From Typha latifolia (lineage: Eukaryota; Streptophyta; Magnoliopsida; Poales; Typhaceae), in assembly GCA_019914945.1 (NCBI GenBank), contig CM034102.1, forward strand, positions 558,001 through 622,000: 64,000 nt of DNA, written 5' to 3'. Each line of letters begins with the position of its first letter. Position 1 is the first letter of the stretch. A program made the position numbers and the translations under genes. Below the pieces are notes generated by a model. It searched no databases and was not told the DNA's origin. It worked only from the letters and a program-made list of their open reading frames with translations. Positions 38,803 through 49,828 of the stretch are shown piece after piece.

Positions 38803-40146
38803 GCTCTTCTTACAATTCTACGAGGATTTTAAGCCAAATATTGATTCTATTCTCTGTTTCTCACCACTGGGTTGCAGATCACGTATTAGCTTATTTCCTG
38901 ATGCCAAGCTTATGATCTTCATTGAACATTCCTTATGTGGGACTTGCTCTTTCTATGGTATCCTGCAAGTTTAGAGCTTGATGATGAGGCTGACAAAGAA
39001 GTTAAATTGTGTTTAGGATGTCAGAATTTAGACAAGAACCTTTGCAGCTGCTAGCTTGATATCCATTTTCCTCAAGGTTTATGTTATCTTTGCTATAACA
39101 TGTTATGATTGTCATTACCTTTTCACTTGTTTGTGGATGTGAACTAATAAAGAAATGCAGCTGCAAGCCAAATTTTGATTTATTATGGCTCCAGGCAAAC
39201 TGCTGTTTTTTTTATGTTTCTATGCCCTTCTGGTTTGTTAAATTAGAGAGAAGAATACCAGGACCTCATATCCTAGAGACAGCAATAATTGGGCATTTAG
39301 AATGTCGAAAGTATCATCTAAATTTCAGTCTCAGATAGTTGGCTTTTGTTCATAGTCCATACAACTGAGTGATCTTCCAAATGGACATGTCTTATTCAGA
39401 GCTTCTACCATTCAAATTCATTATTTCAACATCTCAGTTACATGCACTCTCTTATTAGAGACAATTTGAGTTCCCTGATGAACCTAAGAAGTCCACACAA
39501 GTGGAGAGATAGGACCACTTTTTCCTCTATTTCCTAGGGTTCCACTCGGCCACTATGGGTGCATGGTGTTGGTCCATTTGATTAAAACAATTGACAAAGG
39601 GATAGTAACACTTGGCTAACACGAGATTCTCATGACTCACATGAAGGATTGGTCAATTATACTAGTATGTAGATTCATCTCTTCTATTTTGTTCTGCAGA
39701 AAAATGTCACTTTACTCGTAGTGTTTGTAATGAAAATTTTGTTTGGAGTATATATAACACCTCGTCAAAATCCGCTATCAGACAAAAGGCTGTCGATCAA
39801 AGATATTGATGCACAAAATGTCTGCTCTCAAGATCTTATCTTTCATCACCATTCCAGAATCAATAACAATAAAAAGAGCAGAGCTATTCAGAGAACTGTC
39901 AGGATATTAGAGCATCTCGTCATCAAATCAATTATAGAATGTAATAGATTCCAAGCAATCTTGTGAGATTTCAGAGAATTCTGAAAAGATCACACAAGAT
40001 CATATTATTACAATCTTGCTAGAAGATCTTTTCTTTTCCTACTTCCTATATGAAACCTTATGGTTGACAAAATACTAATTATTTTTTCTCTCTGCGTTGA
40101 AAGTTTTATCAGTCAATTTTCAGAAAGAGGTGGAAATTGGTGCACA

Positions 40147-40148
<2 letters not shown>
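38803..40148. other. CMC1 3' flank and intergenic DNA
   Basis: AT-rich; short open frames only, none with family features. 38803 to about 39000 may be 3' UTR. Confidence 0.45.

Positions 40149-40195
<47 letters not shown>
40149..40195 (+). repeat. (AG)n microsatellite
   Basis: About 23 uninterrupted AG units. Confidence 0.95.
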
Positions 40196-40198
<3 letters not shown>

Positions 40199-41172
40199 AA
40201 GTCAAAATCAGCATGTATCCTGTCTTCCAGTTGTTTGTCACGATATATAGGCGTGCATACGTGAGAGCCTGAGAAGAGACAGAATCTTTTCAAGCCAAGA
40301 TTCGTGTTATCACTTGAGAAGAGATGAGAACAGTGGTCGTGATTCCTTCAACATGCTTCCGAGTAACAGAATATGTACCACTGGGTCGCCATTAATCTTT
40401 ATTCCTTCTCATTTCTGACACTGAATTCTGAGGCATTACAATTTGCCAAAAGGGAGAAGGAGAGATGGAGACGGAGATAAGAGATAGAGATGGTGTCAAC
40501 TAATCAGAAGTAGTTTTAAACAAGTATCACCAACTAAAACTTTTCCTTTTATATATATATTAAACTTGTATTGACAAAAGGTGAGAAGAAATTTTTTAAA
40601 AGAATAGAAAAGAATTAGCAGAAGAAAGAAGACCTCTCCATCTTAAGTGGAGTCATGTGCATCTCAATCACATAAAGCCACTTTCAGATTAACAAAACTT
40701 ATATGAAATGTAATGGAACCTGCAATTATTCCTTTGTAACTATAGAAGGGTGTTTGCTTCACAATCTAAACCTGGAACCCATCAGAGTTTCCACTAATGC
40801 TTCCGACAAGAGCAGTGTCAAGTAGTACTTAATGATAATTTGGCTTTTAAGGACTTACAAAGTTACAAGTGCCTTATTAGGTAAGCTAAGTTTGCTTGTG
40901 GCAATCTTCATCCACTTTTTAAAAAGAAACAAAAATGAGGGCATGTTAGCCAATGTAGTGGAAGAGATGATGGAATCCTGCCTGCCTTTGTGCCATCATA
41001 CCCAACCCCATCAGTAAAGAATCAAAGATGTCTTGGCCTTTAACCTTCTTGATGGTTCTCACTCTTTGGAAAAGAGATTATTGATTTCCAATTCTTTCTT
41101 TCCTTTATAGTTGGGTTTGGCCTGGGGCGAGTCCTTATTGATACAGTTCTTTAGACCTAATTTGATGGATAT

Positions 41173-41175
<3 letters not shown>
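40196..41175. other. Intergenic, no gene seen
   Basis: AT-rich single-copy-like DNA; only short random frames on either strand. Confidence 0.45.

Positions 41176-41257
<82 letters not shown>
41176..41257 (+). repeat. Compound (CT)15-(TA)26 microsatellite
   Basis: A CT run (41176-41205) passes directly into a TA run (41205-41257). A second short TA run lies at about 41304-41320. Confidence 0.95.
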
Positions 41258-41259
<2 letters not shown>

Positions 41260-42607
41260 AGTCTAGTAGTACTAACATATCAAATTTCTATCACATTTGA
41301 GAATATATATATATATATATCATAATTGTAGTAAAGATCTAATTATATTGAGATTCTGGCACTTTGCCCTGAGTCTGTCTTTTCTGCTCCTTTTGCTTAA
41401 CTTCAACCTCTCTACTACTACTTAGCTTAATGAGAAACCAAACTAGATCCTTCTAGATATGTAACTACATAAGAACCATGCTTATGCTTTTTATTTACAT
41501 TAATAAGACATCCATGCCAATGACTTGGAATACAATATCCAAGTTGTAGAAGCATATTATCCTTCAAGGTTAAAAAAGGATTGCTTGAAATTGGCATTCA
41601 GAAAATCACATATCTAAAAATGTCTTCGCTCCAACAATATAGAAGTATAATTGTCATGTACACAAGAATAAGAAGGAACAGAAGCAAACTTGAACTAATT
41701 GCAACTACAATTACAGATTTAACAGGACTCGTGTATCATGAGGGTGTGTATTTAGACTGTACAATAACAGCATGTGAGACATGCATACTAAAAGCTCATA
41801 AATCTCAACTGTATCGTTGAATTTTCAATTGCCACCAACCACCAATATCCTATCCACCGGAGAGAAAAAAAAAATGAAGATATACATGGCCAATCCAAGA
41901 ATAGAGGCATGTGATTTCTCTTTTTCTTGTTGCAACACCAAAGCCATACACACTGCTTTGTATTGGTCACAACTGGACTCTTCTAATAGCACACCAACTT
42001 GAAAGGCAATGGAGAACAGGGCATGTACACACTGAGCCAATAGGAATTTCAAGTCTTCAACACTTAGTAGTTGCCTAATGGATCCAACTTTAGCTGCTCA
42101 TTGGAACCCCCACCCATTCCGGGAATCTGCCACTTGATCCAATTGTTGAGAACACTGCCTAATGTGTGTGTCTCCATAATCTTGGCTAAGAGAAAGTTAG
42201 GGAGACGTCAACGCCAGTTTGGTAATTAGCCTACTAACATAAGCAAAGCAAGAAGCACTTTTCCTGCACTTTGTTAGGCTGGAGAGCCTGAATTTCTACT
42301 TAAGAAGGCGCAGTCATTTGGGAAAAGCACCACTCCCCCTAACTCCCACCCACCCCCACTTGCTGCTATTGATACATGACTAGGCCTTCATAACTTTTTT
42401 TTTTCTTAAGTGTAGACTTGGCCGCAACATGTGGAAGAATCATACACACCCACTTGTCAAAGACTTGTAGGATAGCCACCTTTTTGCACTTCAACATCCA
42501 TGCCTTGGAATAAAACCTCATGATATAAGAAGGGAAACCTTGTTGTAAGTGTTGTGCCGAAAGCTTAAGAGAAGTACCACCTGAATACTTGTGTTGGAGA
42601 CATTTGT
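41258..42607. other. Intergenic and carboxylesterase promoter
   Basis: No gene seen to about 42.2 kb. A C-rich stretch (about 42330-42360) and a weak TATA-like gatataag at 42522-42529 precede the carboxylesterase start by about 80 bp. Confidence 0.45.
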
Positions 42608-43657
42608 ATGAGGAGAGCAAGGATGGGTGCCCTTCATGTAGGTGACTCAAGGCTCAACTACCACGCAGGGAAGAGCCATGGACCTGTGGTCGAAGAGATT
42701 GAAGGGCTCATTAGATTCTACAAGGATGGCCATGTCGACCGCCTACCTGCAATACCAGACGTGCCATGTGCATGGGCTCTGGATGCAGATATTGCATGTA
42801 GGGATGAGGTCATTGACCACTCGACGGGTGTTTGGGCTCGGATCTACATGCCAAAACTCCAAGGAAAGCTTCCTCTGCTTATATACTTCCATGGCGGGGG
42901 CTTCTGCGTTGCCTCCGCTGCATGGAGCTGTTACCATAAGTTCTTGATTCGCTTGGCCTTGCTAGCCAAGTGCATCATTGTTTCTGTGAACTATCGTCTT
43001 GCTCCCGAGAACCGCCTTCCTGCAGCATACAACGATGGCCTCACGGTACTGAGATGGTTGAGGCAACAAGCCAGCTGCAGCCACTCTGATGGTCATGCCT
43101 GGTGGCGAAACCATTCGAACTTCTCCCGAGTGTTTCTTGGCGGTGACAGTGCAGGTGCAACAATAGCATTTAATGTTGCCACACAAGTTGGACTACTTGG
43201 AGCAACCGAGCCTCAGGTCCTCAAGCCAGTCTGCCTGCGAGGAGTAATTCTAATACAGCCTTTCTTTGGCGCTGAGTCACGAACTTCATCTGAGAAATAC
43301 CTGGCACAGTCATCCAGATCGGCACTTACTCTAGCGACATCAGATTGCTATTGGAGGATGGCGCTACCCACGGGCTCTAACCGCGACCACCCATGGTGCA
43401 ACCCTATGGCAAAAGCCTCCCCCAAGCTTGAGGATCTCAGACTTCCTCCTGTGTTTGTCTGCATCTCAGAGATGGATATACTCCGAGATAGAAACTTGGA
43501 GTTCTGCAAGGCCATGAAGAGAGCAGGGAAGAGTGTGGAGCAAGCTACATATGCAGGAGTTGGCCATGCCTTCCAAATTCTCCATAACTATCACTTGTCT
43601 CAAGCCCGGACACATGAGATGTTAACACATATAAATGTGTTCATTACTAATAGGTAA
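42608..43657 (+). CDS. CXE: Plant carboxylesterase (CXE, HSL/GID1-like alpha/beta hydrolase)
   Basis: Intronless gene for a 349-aa class I carboxylesterase of the hormone-sensitive-lipase/GID1 superfamily, hydrolysing ester bonds of small metabolites or xenobiotics; the natural substrate cannot be told. The oxyanion-hole motif HGGGF is at 95-99, the nucleophile elbow GDSAG places Ser181, and the triad is completed by Asp290 (ISEMDILRDR) and His320 (GVGHAF). The conserved SVNYRLAPENRLPAAYND lies at 126-143. It keeps catalytic His320, unlike the GID1 gibberellin receptors, so it is an enzyme rather than a receptor. ATG 42608 and an in-frame ATG at 42623 are both possible starts; the second gives MGALHVGD and may be the better one. 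It looks closest to the CXE6/15/17-type members, from memory. Confidence 0.9.
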   Translation: MRRARMGALHVGDSRLNYHAGKSHGPVVEEIEGLIRFYKDGHVDRLPAIPDVPCAWALDADIACRDEVIDHSTGVWARIYMPKLQGKLPLLIYFHGGGFCVASAAWSCYHKFLIRLALLAKCIIVSVNYRLAPENRLPAAYNDGLTVLRWLRQQASCSHSDGHAWWRNHSNFSRVFLGGDSAGATIAFNVATQVGLLGATEPQVLKPVCLRGVILIQPFFGAESRTSSEKYLAQSSRSALTLATSDCYWRMALPTGSNRDHPWCNPMAKASPKLEDLRLPPVFVCISEMDILRDRNLEFCKAMKRAGKSVEQATYAGVGHAFQILHNYHLSQARTHEMLTHINVFITNR

Positions 43658-45312
43658 AAGAAAAATAAAAGGTAGGTTCCTCTGTAGCTTAGAGTCCTTG
43701 TAGTAAGAGACAGGTTCAATACAGGAGTATTTGAAAAGGTTGTGTTCAAATAGCCGAAAGTTAGAGATGTAAAAGTTATCCTGAAACAATCCAAATGTAA
43801 TAATGCAAACTACCATGATAGAAATGCTAACAAAACTTTCAGCCCATTCACTTGCAAAGAACTTGAGAACTTTCTACAATTAACTAGTAAATCCTAGTAG
43901 TGAGCTATTTAGTATATACAATGACTATATTCCTCCCACAGACATTAGCCATTTAGCCTTGAGCATCAATATACTCAATGACAGGAAAGTTATGATTTGC
44001 CTTGTCTGTTCTTTAAACAAACTAATATACCATAGAGGAGACCAAAAGATTGATTAGTAGCTTAACATTTTATTTTAAGTTCTCCACTTCTAAGTTTGAA
44101 AGATAGTATTCTCATTCTATTGCTGAAAACTAAACTGGTCAATGAACAACAAACTATGTACTAAAGATTTCCATTCCCTTCCTCCTAAATCGTTTAGATT
44201 TGATTACTCCAACATCTACAGAATTTCTTTAATGCTTATATGAGAACGCCCATCAATATGATGATGACAATATATGCCAAACATAAAAATTGCTTTTTAA
44301 GATTTCTTTGCCAAGAATCTCAATCTAGCTTGCGGAGATCTTTTCTGGCCCGCCAAAACATTCAGAGTACCTCTCTTCTCATGGAATCAAATTTTCTCCA
44401 ATTGTATATGACAAACATTGTAATCAGATCTCTAACACTTTATTCTCAGTTGATGATATTCTCGTGCCTTTATTTGATGATGACAATTTGCATATATCAA
44501 CATCATGCTTATTTGACATGAATTTAGTCTTGTCTTTACTATATAGTCAACAACTACTTGCTCAAATACTTTGATCTTTTCATCAGTGCCTTCTAGATAC
44601 ATCTTTATTTCACTTGACCAACTAGTAGCGATGGAAACTTTGAAATCCATTTAATGCATTAAAACATACTCCATTGTCTCTACATTAAGAACATATAAAA
44701 AAAATACAGTATGCAAAACAAAGATGTCTAAATAAATCAAGAGGAATATATCAATTCATGCAATAACCAAAAAATTATGATCTTAAAAGCGGTTCAGATA
44801 GACAAGGTAAAGAAATAGTGATATAACATACTCCTTCATGACCTGAAGTACTACCAAGTGGAGCAAGACTGTGATTTTCTTCGACACATCAAAGATGTTC
44901 ATAATATTGTTAGAAGTCAGATAGTTGTCTACAATCAACTTAATTTATCTGGCCGACCAATCATTAAAGTAACTGAACAAGTACAATTGCAGTAGTATGT
45001 TCCTTGAGGGAATTATACAATATGGCTTTTTGAGGGAAATGCAGTGTGTAGAACAACATCAATTAGGGAAGACTCATCAAAACAAGAATATCTGCGGAGT
45101 TGATTTTAGAAGTGATGCAGCTAAAGGTAAAGGAGTTAACAAACATAGTAGTATAATATTGTTTATCCTAAATGAGGACTGCTTAACACCTTCACCATTA
45201 GAATTTCCATTTTGATGCATCTCAAATGAGCAGGCAGGTCTGATGAACCCCACCAAAAATTAAATAACTATATAGATAGAAAAAAAGTGCATCCACTTTC
45301 ATCAAAGGTAAG
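43658..45312. other. Intergenic, AT-rich, no confident gene
   Basis: Short frames only. A minus-strand frame at 44650-44432 (MDFKVSIATSWSSEIKMYLE) faintly recalls retroelement gag but I cannot support it. A tRNA-like tract at about 43684-43725 (tagcttagagt and ggttcaata) does not fold into a cloverleaf that I can see. Confidence 0.4.
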
Positions 45313-45662
45313 GTGAGCGACCAATGAAGCACGGAGGGAGAGGTGTTCGTGTCCGACACGTGTCAGAGTTTCCGAAAACCTAAAACCCCGTCATTTTCTC
45401 ACCTTCACTGTTGAGCAATGAAATCGTTCAATCGAAGTCATAAAACCCTCGAGTTGTTGAGCAAGCGCGACGGCCGACGGAGCGAGCGCGGCGAGCTAAG
45501 CACGGCAAGGACGCATGTTCTTCTCTCTCTCTGTATCTTCCTCCCTCCCTCTCTCCCTGCCCTCCCAGTCTTTGTCTCTCTCTCCTTGTATCTTTCTCCC
45601 TCCCTCCCTCCCTCCCTCTCATTCTCTGTCTCTCCCTCCCTCTCTCTCATTCTCTGTCTCTT

Positions 45663-45711
<49 letters not shown>

Positions 45712-46086
45712 CTCTCTCTCGTTGTCTCTCTCTCTCTTTGTCTCTTCCTCCCTCATTATCTCTCTCTCTGTCTCCATCTCTTCCTCCCTCTCTTTCTCTC
45801 TCTCTCTCTCGCTGTCTCTCTCTGTCTCATTCTCTCTCTCTGTCTCACTCTCTCTCTGTTAAATTATTTTAATATATGTTAGTTATTTTAATCTTTGTTA
45901 TTAAATTGTTAAATGATATTAAAGCTTCTCTAATCTCTATCTGTTAAATTGGATGTATCAATAATATATACATATATATTTATTTTTTTATTTCACCGTG
46001 TCCTATGTCGTGTCTGTGTCCTATATTTTCAAAATTTGTCGTATCGTCGTGTCTGTGTCCCGTGTCCGTGCTTCATAGTGAGCGAC
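45313..46086. mobile_element. Non-autonomous Mutator-like element with 9-bp target duplication
   Basis: The 9-bp sequence gtgagcgac is present at 45313-45321 and again at 46078-46086. Between them the ends are inverted: atgaagcacgga near 45324-45335 and tccgtgcttcat at 46065-46076. Both termini also hold GTGTC/GACAC subterminal repeats. A 9-bp duplication is the hallmark of Mutator-like transposons. The body is about 756 bp with no transposase frame. It contains a GC-rich segment (about 45440-45515) that could be captured gene sequence, a CT-rich tract of about 340 bp, and an AT-rich right part. Confidence 0.7.
45523..45858 (+). repeat. Long CT-rich tract within the MULE-like element
   Basis: About 336 bp of almost pure pyrimidine on the plus strand, mixing (CT)n, CCCT and TCTG units. 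It makes long but meaningless open frames on both strands. Confidence 0.95.
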
Positions 46087-48561
46087 TTATAACAACCACC
46101 ATTTTGAGGAAGGAATCAGAGTGGTAACTTACAAGATGCTGACAACATCTTGTCAGAGATTCCTTTGAATAATACAAATGCAAAATGATGACAATAGCTC
46201 ACGGAGCAAGAAATATAGTTGGATTGGCAGAGAACCCTAAAATATTGGATGGCAAAATGACAGATAGGCATCTCAGACCATGACCAGAACTCCTTTTACA
46301 CTGTAAAGGGTTGAGTGTAAAAACAAGTGAAACCAAAGAAGATGCCTTTGCCAATGGAAGAGGCAGTCTTTTCTTCTGTTCACTGAAACAGTTCTCAAGC
46401 AAATATAGTTGATTCCATCATCTAAAGTGAACATGACCTCACATACTTTTGAAGCTTCTCTAATATTTAAACACTATATTGATTTCAGAATCGCAGGTAA
46501 GGAGAACTATACCACATGGAAAGGAACTTACTTTTATAGGTTGATGACACAAAAAGATTCTCCTAAAAAATCAGCATATTTTGTAAATCCATTGGATACC
46601 CTTCTAGTAGAACTATCTAGCAACTAACTTATGTATTTGGATATTAAGTACTTCTTTGAAATGTTAACAAATATCTTATATAAAATTTACGGAAGCCTTT
46701 CCGGCAAACAACAGGGATTAATGCACCTTTAAACAAAAAGAAATTCAAAATAGTAAGGTACTTAAAAATGAAGTAATGAAGATATAGATATTAACAAAAG
46801 ACCTGTCAGTTAAGCCGGTCAAACCATTAATTCCTAGTAAAGGTAGAACTGGTGTAAACTGCTGAACTGCTGACAGTGTTATCTATATTTTAATCATTGT
46901 GATGTCAATATCATGGTAGCAGCACCCAATCCAAATTGACCTCTATCAGGTGAACCAAATAGTAAGCAACAGTCTGAAGTTAAAGAAATGGAACCTAAAC
47001 CATTGAAGGTTGAAATAATTGTTGCAGACTTCCTATCGAAAGTTAATTCTTCACTAAAAATATTAGAGGATTGTTTCTCACTTTCTTTCTCCATGGAAGT
47101 AATTTTATTCCTGAAATTCTTGCATCTCCCTGCAGATAGTATCCTTGCAAACTTGAACATTTAATAAAGCTCAATATCATCCATTGGGTTGCTGTTCCAG
47201 TTTTTGCAGCTCAACATGGTCTTTGGAACCACTAGCTTAACCTAATCAATTTAGCTAGTCCACAACCCTGTCAAAGCTTTCCCAATGCTGGAAAGCAAAT
47301 CTGGACACTTTCAGAAAATTGAAGACAGTGCAGTGAATGAAACCTGAGCATTTTCACAACTATGTGTCCTCTCTCTTTCCATAGTTTAGTAACTAGGAGT
47401 GCTTGGATCTTACAGAACCATCAAGAATATATATTCCCCTATTCTAAGCCGACAGAATTCTCTTTGATTATAATTTTCTCTATGCATTAATCCACTGTTT
47501 TAGGCAGATTCAGGAGATTAACACGTAACAGTATGTGGCTGCACAGCGAGAATTCCAAAGTCCTTATACAGGTCCAACATCTGGTGTGTAGCTTGCAAAT
47601 GAGTAAATCAGAACAGAGAGGATTTGTACTTACAAATCAAAGGGTATAGTGAGGTTTTAACAAGCTATTTAATTGACTGGTAAACAGAAATGAAGCAAGA
47701 AAAAGGCAGCTTATTGTGTTCATTCCTCCTACTGAGAGCTCCAATAAGTTGAGGGATGAAATCTCAGTCACCCTAACATTGTGAAACAACGCTTACCAAG
47801 AAGGAATAAAGAAGGATGCAAAGAATAGAGGGTCTTAGATTGATTGGATTAATTCACGGACCCAAGAAAACAAAGAATCCCTAACACAGCATGTCAGAAG
47901 TGGATGGGCCACATCCAAAACCTCTTCATACCAATCAAGAGATCCTAATCTGTAATTCTTCCTTCTAGTCATCACAACAAACAATGTAGCAAAGAAGCAA
48001 TCCTCATGGCATCAGATCAAGATCATAACATGAAGTAGCAAAAGAAACCTAACCCGTCGCGATTACACCTTCCCCTCCACATCAAGTAGTGGAAGAAACT
48101 GGACGGAGAAGAAGTACTAAATCCCTCGGTTTTCCTCGATTCCATTATTCATCAGAAACGACCGCGAAATCCCTAAACCCAGATGGAGAGAAAGAGAAGT
48201 CGGCGAAAATACGGAAGCGGAGACGGAGACGGAGACGGAGACGGAGATCGTTACTGAAGTCGGCAGGTGCTACTTTTGATGACGTGACACAAATTTACAT
48301 CTCCAATAAACTAATTTACCACTATTATCTCATTATAATCTCATTGTAAGCTGGTAAAGATATGACCGTTACCTTTTTGTTCAAGGCCATTAAATTCCCC
48401 TATAATTTATGCCGATCGAGCATAACGTAAAATTAGAATACATTAATCTCTCAATGGATTCAATAACTAAGACCATTAAATATCCCATTAAGAGATCAAT
48501 GCCAAGCATAACGTCGACAAGCCTCTAATAAGTCTTTCTCTGTCTTCCATCTTAGCTACAC
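46087..48561. other. Intergenic; possible minus-strand transcript leader near 48.1 kb
   Basis: No recognisable gene. Minus-strand frames at 47160-46894 (88 aa) and 46402-46199 (67 aa) show no family signature. On the minus strand 48260-48060 is GC- and pyrimidine-rich and resembles a 5' leader, containing the (GGAGAC)n repeat, but I found no coding exons downstream. Confidence 0.4.
48219..48246 (+). repeat. (GGAGAC)n hexanucleotide repeat
   Basis: Between four and five tandem GGAGAC units. Confidence 0.9.
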
Positions 48562-48568
48562 TATAAAT
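48562..48568 (+). promoter_or_regulatory. TATA box of the small acidic protein gene
   Basis: TATAAAT 38 bp before the start codon at 48606, in a suitable position for a very short leader. Confidence 0.5.
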
Positions 48569-48605
48569 CATCGTGCATCGATCCTTTCTCTTGGGCACGG
48601 CATGC

Positions 48606-49150
48606 ATGGATACTCACACTTACGTAGAGGATGATGATAAATTCTACATGGACATGGAAAGGAAGCTCATGCTTCTCATAACCGATGACGACGACGACGA
48701 CTCTTTCAAATCCACGTATCATGTCTCAACTACTTCACGCACCAAGGTATTGGTATTTTTGTTAAAGTTTTCCTACAGATCTATTAGAAACTTATGATGT
48801 CCTGTCTCTGATTAATTGCAGCTGGACTACTTCTCTATCCTCCACAAAGCTTGCCGTTGCCGTTGCCGTTCCCGTTCCAGACCACCGAAGCCGCGATCGC
48901 CGATCAATGAGCAGCAAATGGTGGTACGCACGTATAATTAAGATGCAAATTAAAGCAGCATTAAATCAATATATATATATATATATATATAATATTTATA
49001 TATATATAGAAGCTTGTGATGTTGTTAAATAAATCTTCGTAGATCTGGCTGTCAAGGGATCAGAGAAGTGGAACAGGAGTGTTTATTCCCCAATCTTGCT
49101 CTTCTTCAAACAGACCTGGAAAAACTAATTTTAAGAGAGGGATGTACTAG
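48606..49150 (+). CDS. Small plant protein with C-terminal GTGVFIP motif, function unknown
   Basis: Exons 48606-48746, 48822-48923 and 49043-49150 join in phase 0 each time and encode about 116 aa. The start is ATG 48606 (MDTHTYVEDDDKFYMDMERK); the open frame extends 11 codons upstream only to GTG. The first part is acidic with six consecutive Asp (DDDDDD). The middle is LHKACRCRCRSRSRPPKPRS. The C-terminal exon reads RSGTGVFIPQ and ends FKRGMY. A GTGVF(I/L)P motif near the C-terminus occurs in several small uncharacterised plant proteins, as I remember, but I cannot give a name or role. The splice sites, TATA box and balanced phases argue that it is real. A (TA)n microsatellite sits in intron 2. 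Confidence 0.6.
48969..49009 (+). repeat. (AT)n microsatellite in intron
   Basis: Interrupted AT run within the second intron of the small acidic protein gene. Confidence 0.85.
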
Positions 49151-49828
49151 TTACTAGTGAATTTTGTAATTTTCTTGGAACTGTATCTAAATATGTTGTC
49201 ATAATACTTACAAACTCGACCCCACTAACGATAGAGATTGGAGATGAGACGACAAGTGATACTTCAATGCGATCCCCTATTGCTACCACATACATTGCAG
49301 AACATGGCGTCCTTTTCAAGTTTTAATACATCATGTCGGTGGGTGCAATCCTTCCCAATTGCCTGCATTTAAGAGGACGGATGGATCTTTCACCTAATTG
49401 AACTGCATCATCTCTTGCCAACTGATGGATTGCTGAGATGCAAGGGAAAAAGAAAAGTTCGAAAGCGGTTCATTTAGACTTCCAAAGTGAAAGAAGTTAG
49501 CCTGCAGCAAGTGCAGAGTCTGCAGACCTATGACGAGAGAGCAGAGACATGACAGAGAGTCTATCTGAAACAAAGAACAAGCCAAGAAACTAACACATGC
49601 TTAGATTCCTTCGTTCCTTTCTGGATTTCTATACATTGATTATGGTGTCACTACTCACGGATGCATGATAAAAAAAAACGAAGAGACAAAACGAATTAAG
49701 GAAAGAAATAAGAGAATAAAATATCTAATGTTGTTTTAGATTTATCTTTTTGCAAATAAATATATAAGATTGTGTATTAATTAATATCCAGAGAGCATCC
49801 GTTTTCTTTTTTAAAGAAAAAAGAAAAC
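49151..49828. other. Spacer between convergent genes
   Basis: Holds 3' UTRs of the small protein gene and of the GLOX gene. No feature recognised. Confidence 0.5.

Noticed and set aside
40149..40195. Regular repeat considered as a CRISPR-like array
   Set aside because: It is a dinucleotide microsatellite in a plant genome with no spacers.
43684..43725. tRNA-like boxes
   Set aside because: The spacing and pairing do not make a cloverleaf; no credible tRNA gene was found in the window.
44432..44650. Possible retroelement gag fragment on the minus strand
   Set aside because: Resemblance too weak to support without a search.
45418..45882. 154-aa frame (and antisense 64-90 aa frames) rich in Ser/Leu or Arg/Glu
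   Set aside because: It is the translation of the CT/GA tract inside the MULE-like element; low complexity with no start context or homology.
46894..47160. 88-aa minus-strand frame starting MFKFARILSAG
   Set aside because: No motif or family I recognise and no supporting neighbouring exons; kept only as a note in the intergenic entry.
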